Assembly (NCBI GenBank): GCA_902779505.1
Contig: CACZBZ010000006.1
Coordinates: forward strand, 1 to 39,975
Origin: an uncultured Lachnospiraceae bacterium
Lineage (GTDB): Bacteria; Bacillota; Clostridia; Lachnospirales; Lachnospiraceae
Direction of reading: 5' to 3'
Length of the DNA: 39,975 nucleotides
Made by a program: the position numbers and the translations under genes
Notes under the pieces: model-generated
The model's input: the letters and a program-made list of their open reading frames with translations, nothing else
Databases searched by the model: none
What the model was told of the DNA's origin: nothing
Shown: positions 33,771-39,975 of the stretch, one piece after another
Layout of the letters: every line of letters begins with the position of its first letter
Position numbering within the stretch: position 1 is the stretch's first letter

Positions 33771-34970
33771 CTACTTTGCAGTAAGTCTTACGGTCTCTCT
33801 TGCTATTGCAAGCTCTTCGTTGGTAGGAACTACCATAAGAGTTACCTTATCTCCCGGTTTTGATAAGATCAGTTCTTCTCCTCTGATCTTGTTCTTCTCT
33901 TTATCAAAGCTTACACCCAGGAATTCCAGATATTTTGCGATAGCTTCTCTCACCTGCATGTTGTTCTCTCCGACACCTGCCGTGAAAACGATAACATCCA
34001 CTCCGCCCATGGCAACTATGTATGAGCCGATATATTTTGCAACCTTATATGCATAAGCATCAAGAGTATCTTTTGCTTTTGCATTACCGCTTTCGGCTGC
34101 CGTAGCAAGATCTCTGAAGTCACTTGATATTCCGTCAGAGAGTCCGTAGACACCTGACTTTTTGTTAAGAATAGTTACAACTTCATCGGATGAGATTCCT
34201 TCTTTTTCCGCAATAAATCCTACGATGGCAGGATCGATATCTCCGGAACGTGTACCCATCATAAGTCCTTCAAGAGGAGTAAGACCCATTGAAGTATCTA
34301 CTGACTGGCCGTTCTTAACTGCCGATATGGAAGCGCCGTTACCGAGGTGGCAAACGATAATCTTAAGATCTTTACGATCTTTTCCAAGTATCTTAGCGGC
34401 TCTGTCAGATACATAGTCATGACTTGTGCCATGGAAACCGTAACGACGAACCTTGTATTTCTCGTAATATTCATAGGGAAGACCGTAGAGATAAGCCTTC
34501 TTAGGCATAGTCTGATGGAATGCCGTATCGAAAACTGCAACCATGGGAACTCCCGGCATTACTTCCGCACAGGCATTGATACCGATGATATTTGCGGGAT
34601 TATGAAGGGGTGCAAGATCGTTACACTCCTCAATAGCCTTAATTACTTCATCATCGATAACAACCGATGAAGCGAATTTTTCTCCACCGTGAACAACTCT
34701 GTGTCCTACGGCATCTATCTCTGAAAGTGAATCTACCACTCCGACTTTTTTATCGGTGAGCTTGTCTATAACCAGCTTAACCGCATCTTTATGATCCTTC
34801 ATAGGGATTTCTTCCGTTACTTTATCACCACCCTTAGGCTGATGAGTTATAGCGCTTCCGTCTATACCTATTCTTTCGCAGAGTCCTTTAGCGAGAACCT
34901 GCTCTGTATCCGATTCGATTAACTGATATTTCAAAGATGAACTTCCGCAGTTAATTACCAAAATATTCAT
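33771..34970 (-). CDS. ackA: Acetate kinase
   Basis: Makes ATP from acetyl phosphate, releasing acetate, a main energy step in fermenters. The 399-residue protein is full length: [20 protein letters not shown] at the start, [13 protein letters not shown], the active-site region [44 protein letters not shown] and [18 protein letters not shown] precedes the ATG. The usual partner pta is not next to it in this window; cca is downstream and proS upstream. Confidence 0.97.
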   Translation of the reverse strand: MNILVINCGSSSLKYQLIESDTEQVLAKGLCERIGIDGSAITHQPKGGDKVTEEIPMKDHKDAVKLVIDKLTDKKVGVVDSLSEIDAVGHRVVHGGEKFASSVVIDDEVIKAIEECNDLAPLHNPANIIGINACAEVMPGVPMVAVFDTAFHQTMPKKAYLYGLPYEYYEKYKVRRYGFHGTSHDYVSDRAAKILGKDRKDLKIIVCHLGNGASISAVKNGQSVDTSMGLTPLEGLMMGTRSGDIDPAIVGFIAEKEGISSDEVVTILNKKSGVYGLSDGISSDFRDLATAAESGNAKAKDTLDAYAYKVAKYIGSYIVAMGGVDVIVFTAGVGENNMQVREAIAKYLEFLGVSFDKEKNKIRGEELILSKPGDKVTLMVVPTNEELAIARETVRLTAK

Positions 34971-35005
34971 TTTTATCCTCTTTTCTAGCTATCAAACTGT
35001 TTATT

Positions 35006-36442
35006 TTAATATGCTCTGCCCCAGTAGACCATCTTCTTTGCAGGCTTACCGCAGCATACACATGTATCACTTATCTGCTCCTGCTCGAAAGGCATACAAC
35101 GGCTTGTTGCAGACATTTTTTCTTTGATTGCATCTTCGCATGCCTGGTCACCGCACCACATAGCTTTTACGAATCCGGGTGTAGTATCCAAAATCTTCTG
35201 CATCTCATCCAGGTTCTTTGCAACATATGTGTGTGCATCTCTGTGCTCTCTTGCCTTCTCAAGCATATCTTTCTGGATAGTATCAAGAAGCTTTGGTATC
35301 TCTGTTTCAACAGCATCAAGACTGCAGTCAATCTTCTCACCGTTATCTCTTCTTCCGAATACACACTTGCCTGCTTCTATATCCTTGGGACCGATCTCTA
35401 TTCTTACAGGGATTCCTCTCATCTCCTGCTCAGAGAATTTCCATCCCGGAGTCTTGTCGGAATCATCAACCTTTACTCTGCATCCGGCTTTAGCAAGTCT
35501 GTCTCTGAGTTCATATGCCTTATCAAGGACTCCTTCTTTCTTCTGCTGGATAGGTATGATCATTACCTGTACGGGAGCAACCTTGGGAGGAAGTACCAGT
35601 CCCGAATTGTCACCGTGTACCATGATCATTGCACCGATAAGACGTGTTGTTGTACCCCATGATGTCTGATGAACATACTTAAGAGTATTGTCCTTATCAG
35701 TGAACTGGATGCCGAAAGCCTTGGCAAATCCGTCACCAAAGTTGTGGCTTGTTCCTGACTGAAGTGCCTTACCGTCATGCATAAGTGCTTCGATTGTGTA
35801 TGTAGCTTCCGCACCGGCAAATTTTTCCTTGTCAGTCTTACGTCCCTTGATAACAGGAATAGCAAGAACTTCCTCGCAAAAATCAGCATATAAGTTCAGC
35901 ATCTGAATTGTTCTTTCCTCTGCTTCTTCAGCTGTTGCGTGTGCAGTATGTCCTTCCTGCCATAAAAATTCACGGGAACGAAGGAAAGGTCTTGTCTCCT
36001 TTTCCCAACGAACTACAGAACACCACTGGTTATATACCTTAGGAAGGTCTCTGTATGACTGGATATCGTTTTTATAAAAATCACAGAAAAGTGTCTCAGA
36101 GGTAGGTCTTACACACATTCTCTCCTGAAGAGGGTTAAGACCGCCATGGGTAACCCATGCAACCTCAGGTGCAAATCCCTCGACATGGTCTTTTTCCTTA
36201 TTGAGAAGACTCTCGGGGATAAACATGGGCAGGTATACATTCTGTACCCCTGTCTCCTTGAATCTTGCATCCATCTGTGACTGGATGAGTTCCCAGATAG
36301 CATAACCTGCGGGCTTGAACACCATGCAACCCTTAACGCTGGTGTAGTCCATAAGTTCTGCCTTCTTAACCACATCTGTGTACCACTGTGCGAAATCAAC
36401 ATCCATGGATGTGATCGCTTCGACTAATTTCTTGTCTGCCAT
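35006..36442 (-). CDS. proS: Prolyl-tRNA synthetase, eukaryote/archaeon-like type
   Basis: Class IIa synthetase charging tRNA-Pro. The 478-residue product (from ATG 36442, [20 protein letters not shown]) is the short type without the bacterial editing insertion: [19 protein letters not shown], motif 2 [34 protein letters not shown], motif 3 near [20 protein letters not shown], the anticodon-binding domain, and a C-terminal extension with several cysteines ([18 protein letters not shown]) that probably holds zinc. An in-frame ATG at 36472 has no SD and is not used. The promoter lies inside a long palindrome upstream. Confidence 0.96.
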   Translation of the reverse strand: MADKKLVEAITSMDVDFAQWYTDVVKKAELMDYTSVKGCMVFKPAGYAIWELIQSQMDARFKETGVQNVYLPMFIPESLLNKEKDHVEGFAPEVAWVTHGGLNPLQERMCVRPTSETLFCDFYKNDIQSYRDLPKVYNQWCSVVRWEKETRPFLRSREFLWQEGHTAHATAEEAEERTIQMLNLYADFCEEVLAIPVIKGRKTDKEKFAGAEATYTIEALMHDGKALQSGTSHNFGDGFAKAFGIQFTDKDNTLKYVHQTSWGTTTRLIGAMIMVHGDNSGLVLPPKVAPVQVMIIPIQQKKEGVLDKAYELRDRLAKAGCRVKVDDSDKTPGWKFSEQEMRGIPVRIEIGPKDIEAGKCVFGRRDNGEKIDCSLDAVETEIPKLLDTIQKDMLEKAREHRDAHTYVAKNLDEMQKILDTTPGFVKAMWCGDQACEDAIKEKMSATSRCMPFEQEQISDTCVCCGKPAKKMVYWGRAY

Positions 36443-36517
36443 TATCTTTTCTCTCTTTCTGCTTCGCGCCATTCGAAGCCAGTATATTTTTTTGCCATTT
36501 TGGCCGGCTAATACTCT

Positions 36518-36546
36518 ATTATAGTGCGAAAAGAGCCAAATATCAA
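36518..36546 (-). promoter_or_regulatory. Promoter of proS, lying inside a palindrome
   Basis: Minus-strand TTGATA (36546-36541), a 17-base spacer and TATAAT (36523-36518). The spacer and the -35 fall within the inverted repeat 36527-36574. Distance to the proS start is about 75 bases. Confidence 0.75.
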
Positions 36547-36574
36547 TGGTTTGACCATATCAAGGCTCTTTTCG
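36527..36574. terminator. Long hairpin between pepD and proS
   Basis: CGAAAAGAGCC (36527-36537) pairs perfectly with GGCTCTTTTCG (36564-36574); inside it ATATCAATGG and CCATATCAA extend the stem imperfectly around TTTGA. It lies 45 bases past the pepD stop codon. T-tracts are within the stem instead of after it, so termination may be weak; the same dyad covers the proS promoter and could equally be an operator. Confidence 0.5.
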
Positions 36575-36618
36575 TAAAAGGTTCTTATGTATTTGTATCT
36601 TTATAAAAACAGCGAAAA

Positions 36619-38127
36619 CTATGCAAGTCTCGCGATCACCTCCAGAAGCATCTTATAAACCCTCTGTACCGACGGTATATTCATACTCTCATTAAAGGTG
36701 TGTATATTCTTAAGATTGGGACCGAAGCTGATGCAATCGATATCCTTAATCTTATCTGCAAAGAAACCGCATTCCACTCCTGCATGAATGGCTTCAATCT
36801 TTGGTTCTTCATTGTACTGCTCTTTGTATACTTCCGTCATCAGGTCGCGAATAGGAGACTGCTCTCTGTATTCCCATCCGGGATACTCTCCATGGAATAT
36901 CACATTGCCTCCTACGGCTTTCATTCCGGTTCTCAGTCTCATCTTAAGATTCTCTTTCTCGGAAGCAACGGAGCTTCTGAGACAATGAGTTGTTATGACG
37001 CATTTGTCATTTTTCTCAAGAATACCCATATTCAGAGAAGTTCTCACAAAGTCATTGTTATCAGGACTCATTCTCTGTATTCCGTTGGGAAGACAATTGA
37101 GCATGTACAGTATCTTGGAACTTGTCGCCGCATCCGATGCCACGGTATCAAATATGAATTTCCCCTTAACATCTTTGGCCTGAATCGACTTAAAGACTGG
37201 ACGACACACTATCATCATTTTGGGATCTGTGGATGAATACTCGTTTTTGAGTTCCTTCGTTATATCAGAAGCAATCTGCACAGCCCTGCTGAGCAAATCT
37301 TCCGTCTGATCTTCTCTTAAGCCGGCAAGCACTATCTGAGCTTCCGCATTAATCGGTATGGCATTGTCCTTCGAACCGCCCTTCAGCTCTCGAATGCGAA
37401 TATCGAATCTTTCGCTTATGGCCTGGAGCACACGTCCAAGTAGTACACAGGCATTTGCCCTGTTTTTGATTATCTCAACTCCGGAATGACCTCCCGTAAG
37501 ACCCGAAACCATAACCTGCATTACAGGGCCCTGGACCTTGGTATTGTTGATGGGAAGAACACACTTCGCAACAACACCTCCGGCACAGCTTACGGTAAAT
37601 ATTCCTTCGTCTTCGGAATCTATATTGAGCATAGTGTGACCTTTTACATCACTTATATCTATACCTGCTGCCCCCAGCATACCTATCTCTTCATCAACGG
37701 TAAAGATTGCCTCAATCGGTGGATGCTTTAATTCTTCATCGGCAAGAATGGCCAGAGCCATTGCAATGGCAATTCCGTCGTCTCCTCCGAGAGTTGTATC
37801 CTTAGCCCTTATCTCGTCACCCTCTACATAAAGGTCGATGGGATCTTTTGACATATCTATCTTTGTATTGGCAGGATTGACTTCGCAGACCATATCCATA
37901 TGGCCCTGGATGATTACGGGTTCTTTATCCTCAGATCCTTCGCTGGCATCCTTCCAAATAATCACATTGTTCATATTATCCTGTCTGTATTTCAGATCAT
38001 GTGATTTTGCAAACAGTACAAGATAATCACTTATAGCCTTTGTATTACGAGAACCGTGGGGAATCTGCGCAATCTGCTCAAAGTAGCGCATCACTTCTGT
38101 CGGCTGAATATTCTCTAGTACACTCAT
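36619..38127 (-). CDS. pepD: Aminoacyl-histidine dipeptidase (PepD, M20 family)
   Basis: Zinc peptidase of the M20C group that hydrolyses dipeptides such as Xaa-His, and often others. The 502-residue protein shows the metal sites IIQGHMDMVCEV (His and Asp), TTLGGDDGIAIAMALAI (bridging Asp), FTVDEEIGMLGA (catalytic Glu pair), NIDSEDEG, and the C-terminal IHAGVECGFFADKI. The dimerisation domain lies between. Start: GGAGG six bases before ATG 38127. No signal peptide, so it is intracellular and likely serves peptide use. It follows the RluA-type gene by 62 bases. Confidence 0.94.
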   Translation of the reverse strand: MSVLENIQPTEVMRYFEQIAQIPHGSRNTKAISDYLVLFAKSHDLKYRQDNMNNVIIWKDASEGSEDKEPVIIQGHMDMVCEVNPANTKIDMSKDPIDLYVEGDEIRAKDTTLGGDDGIAIAMALAILADEELKHPPIEAIFTVDEEIGMLGAAGIDISDVKGHTMLNIDSEDEGIFTVSCAGGVVAKCVLPINNTKVQGPVMQVMVSGLTGGHSGVEIIKNRANACVLLGRVLQAISERFDIRIRELKGGSKDNAIPINAEAQIVLAGLREDQTEDLLSRAVQIASDITKELKNEYSSTDPKMMIVCRPVFKSIQAKDVKGKFIFDTVASDAATSSKILYMLNCLPNGIQRMSPDNNDFVRTSLNMGILEKNDKCVITTHCLRSSVASEKENLKMRLRTGMKAVGGNVIFHGEYPGWEYREQSPIRDLMTEVYKEQYNEEPKIEAIHAGVECGFFADKIKDIDCISFGPNLKNIHTFNESMNIPSVQRVYKMLLEVIARLA

Positions 38128-38189
38128 TTCATTCCTCCAAGAACTTTGTCCTATGTTAGTATACCACTTCTCAGCCCCGTTTAGTTTTT

Positions 38190-38837
38190 TTATTTCTCTT
38201 CGTCTGTGATAGTCATCGTTTCACCTGTTACAGGATGCGGAAATACCATCTTATATGCTCTGAGAGCCACAGTTTTTATGTTGTTTTCCTTGCTGTATTC
38301 AATGGATTTTTCAGATCCGTATTTACGGTCTCCCAAAAGAGGATAGCCTGCATTGCTGCATTGAAGTCTTATCTGATGATGCCTTCCCGTAATAAGCTTG
38401 ATATCAAGAAGTGCCTCATTTCCTTCTCTCTCCGCAACTTTATACTGAAGGATTGATTTTTTGGCTCCCTTCTCTCCTTCTTTGCATATTATTGAACTGT
38501 TGGTCTTCGCATCCTTTCTAAGATAGTCCGTGAGAGTGCCTTCATCATCCTTCGGACCTCCATACACTCTTGCAAGATAGTATTTTTCCGGCTTAGCTTC
38601 ATTCATAAGCTTCGTAAAAGCTGCCGTGATTTTGCTGTCTTTCGCAAAGAGCACTATGCCGGACACAGGCTGATCAAGTCTTCCGATTATGCCAATCGTA
38701 TCTTTCTTGCCTTTGGAAGAAAGATAATTCATCACTTCACTGTAGAGGTCTTTCTCAGCAAGCTTGGATGTCTGAGTCGCTATTCCGGCTTCTTTGTGAA
38801 CCGCCAGAATATAATCATCTTCATATAATATCTTCAC
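38190..38837 (-). CDS. RluA-family pseudouridine synthase
   Basis: Isomerises uridine to pseudouridine in rRNA or tRNA. The 215-residue protein has ILYEDDYILAVHKEAGIATQ, the catalytic GRLDQPVSGIVLFAKD with its aspartate, KYYLARVYG, LITGRHHQIRLQCSNAGYPL and LGDRKYG. There is no N-terminal S4 domain, as in the shorter members (RluA/TruC-like). The start is a GTG at 38837 (GTGAAGATATT) with AAAGGAA upstream; no ATG is available. The target site cannot be told. Confidence 0.92.
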   Translation of the reverse strand: MKILYEDDYILAVHKEAGIATQTSKLAEKDLYSEVMNYLSSKGKKDTIGIIGRLDQPVSGIVLFAKDSKITAAFTKLMNEAKPEKYYLARVYGGPKDDEGTLTDYLRKDAKTNSSIICKEGEKGAKKSILQYKVAEREGNEALLDIKLITGRHHQIRLQCSNAGYPLLGDRKYGSEKSIEYSKENNIKTVALRAYKMVFPHPVTGETMTITDEEK

Positions 38838-38909
38838 CGGATTAGTTCCTTTTCTTAAAAATATGTCGACTATTATATTATTTTGGCAGACTTAGAAGCA
38901 TAATTCAAT

Positions 38910-39830
38910 CTAGTCTTTATCTTTTGAAAGGATTATCTTTATTTGGGAAATATATTCTTCTCCTATCGGGCTTAAAGGTACATTTTTCTTAGTAACATAT
39001 CCGATATGCATGAGATCGTTTTCTTCATCCCCTTTGTATGGAAGCATCTTGAACTGCTTACCGTTAATCTCATCACTGATTATTCCCGAACAGAGCGTAT
39101 AGGCGTTCAATTCTTTCATAATCCCCAATGCAGAACCCCTGTCATTAACTTTTATTTTTCTGGAATAATCCTTTTCGGCAAGTATTTCTTCTGCGTAAAA
39201 AATCGAATCCGAATCGCGCTGCTCAAAGGAAATACAAGGATAAGGCTTAAGGTCTTCAAAAGTAATTTCTTTTTTATTTGCCAAAGGATGATTACTTGAA
39301 AGATATACACAAGCTTTACAATCAATAAGATTTGTAAAGTGCAGATCGTTATTTCTTAGTTCTTTTTCTATTATCCTGTTATTGTAATCGCTTATAAACA
39401 GAATTCCGATTTCGCTCTTCATGTTTCCGACGTCGTCGATAACATCTTTGGTATTGGTCTCTCTGAATGCAAACTCAAACTCTGACGTATCATATTCTTT
39501 GACAAGATCAGTAAATGCTCTGATTGCAAAAGAATAGTGCTGTGTGGATATTCCGAATTTTTTCTTTCTGCTGCTCTTTGTATCGAATTTGTCTTTTAGG
39601 ATTTCATATTGCTGAAGAACCTGTTTAGCGTAGATAATAAAATCCCTTCCGTCTAAGGTCAGTTCAACACCTCTCCCGGAGCGTAAAAAGACCGGAAAAC
39701 CCAATTCTGTTTCAAGTTCTTTTATGGACTTTGTAAGTGTGGGCTGCGAAATAAAGAGTTTCTCGGCTGCTTTATTCATGGAACTGCTGTTTGAAATTGT
39801 AATTGCATATAGTAATTGCTGTATTGTCAT
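38910..39830 (-). CDS. LysR family transcriptional regulator
   Basis: A 306-residue regulator with the N-terminal winged helix-turn-helix (MTIQQLLYAITISNSSSMNK, then AAEKLFISQPTLTKSIKELE) and a C-terminal LysR substrate-binding domain from about residue 90 (KKFGISTQHYSFAIRAFTDL). Effector and targets are unknown. GGAGAA precedes the ATG. As LysR genes are commonly divergent from a target gene, a plus-strand target is likely beyond the right edge of the window; a dyad at 39884-39909 supports this. Confidence 0.94.
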   Translation of the reverse strand: MTIQQLLYAITISNSSSMNKAAEKLFISQPTLTKSIKELETELGFPVFLRSGRGVELTLDGRDFIIYAKQVLQQYEILKDKFDTKSSRKKKFGISTQHYSFAIRAFTDLVKEYDTSEFEFAFRETNTKDVIDDVGNMKSEIGILFISDYNNRIIEKELRNNDLHFTNLIDCKACVYLSSNHPLANKKEITFEDLKPYPCISFEQRDSDSIFYAEEILAEKDYSRKIKVNDRGSALGIMKELNAYTLCSGIISDEINGKQFKMLPYKGDEENDLMHIGYVTKKNVPLSPIGEEYISQIKIILSKDKD

Positions 39831-39883
39831 GGATTATTCTCCATTCATGTATATACTTCTACTTGCTTTCTGATTGCATTATT

Positions 39884-39909
39884 ATGCTATTTTCGTACAA
39901 GTATAGCAT
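39884..39909. promoter_or_regulatory. Candidate LysR operator
   Basis: ATGCTAT (39884-39890) and ATAGCAT (39903-39909) form a perfect seven-base dyad over a 12-base spacer, 54 bases upstream of the lysR start. Size and place fit a LysR recognition site; the surrounding DNA to 39975 is A+T-rich and shows no gene. Confidence 0.5.
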
Positions 39910-39975
39910 TCGTGAAATGTGTTGAATAATCACTTTTTTTTATCGTCAGTAATAACTTTTGGCTAATACAAATCT

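Noticed and set aside
1-39975. Prophage, transposase, toxin-antitoxin, restriction or defence genes
   Set aside because: None of the translated frames on either strand shows a family mark for these, and no tRNA or rRNA gene was recognised.

Overview
This 40-kb window reads as a chromosome segment from a Gram-positive anaerobe of the Clostridia, most likely the family Lachnospiraceae. The pointers are the HU / rqcP / ftsB / tilS / hpt / ftsH cluster, an acetate kinase, a eukaryote/archaeon-like prolyl-tRNA synthetase, a GH94 cellobiose phosphorylase next to a sugar ABC transporter, lipoprotein signals, and A+T-rich intergenic DNA with consensus-like SigA promoters. The genus is not determined. 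yabP, yabQ and spoIIE are absent from the divIC neighbourhood, which hints at a non-sporulating, Butyrivibrio-like lineage.

Layout. (1) 1-2042, minus strand: the N-terminal part of a PLP aminotransferase, coupled to an Lrp/AsnC regulator gene with an internal deletion, then a PurM/HypE-like protein that also appears shortened, and a 34-residue membrane peptide. (2) 2095-5531: an unknown membrane-anchored protein, a highly structured repeat between convergent genes, nth, and a chemoreceptor. (3) 5560-13280: a cellobiose module, with two permeases, a solute-binding lipoprotein and a LacI regulator on minus, and cellobiose phosphorylase divergent on plus. The 633-bp control region holds three operator-like sites sharing AAACGRTT. 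(4) 13324-16165: aspS, a small YeaQ/YmgE membrane protein, and queT behind a probable preQ1-I riboswitch. (5) 16200-20369: trkA-trkH, a flavin reductase-like gene and a DUF1905/C39-like protein in one direction. (6) 20509-22861: a HAD phosphatase, a DUF3810 membrane protein and structured intergenic DNA. (7) 22926-30931: a long run of co-directional genes from HU through rqcP, ftsB, tilS, hpt and ftsH to a GH13 glycosidase and an S11 D-Ala-D-Ala carboxypeptidase. (8) 31076-39830: PEGA lipoprotein, cca, ackA, proS, pepD, an RluA-type synthase and a LysR regulator whose operator faces the window end.

How it fits together. Imported cello-oligosaccharide would be cut phosphorolytically by the GH94 enzyme to glucose-1-phosphate and glucose. 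No ABC ATPase is present, so a shared MsmX-type ATPase elsewhere is implied. The chemoreceptor lies directly downstream of the transporter terminator. The remainder is housekeeping: translation, DNA repair, potassium uptake, proteolysis and cell-wall trimming.

I did not find a clearly new multi-gene system (no CRISPR, phage, transposase or defence genes). The least explained items are the structured repeat at 2766-2980, the three-way-junction element at 22719-22785, the pair of neighbouring genes with internal deletions at 560-1895, and the proS promoter buried in a long palindrome at 36518-36574.
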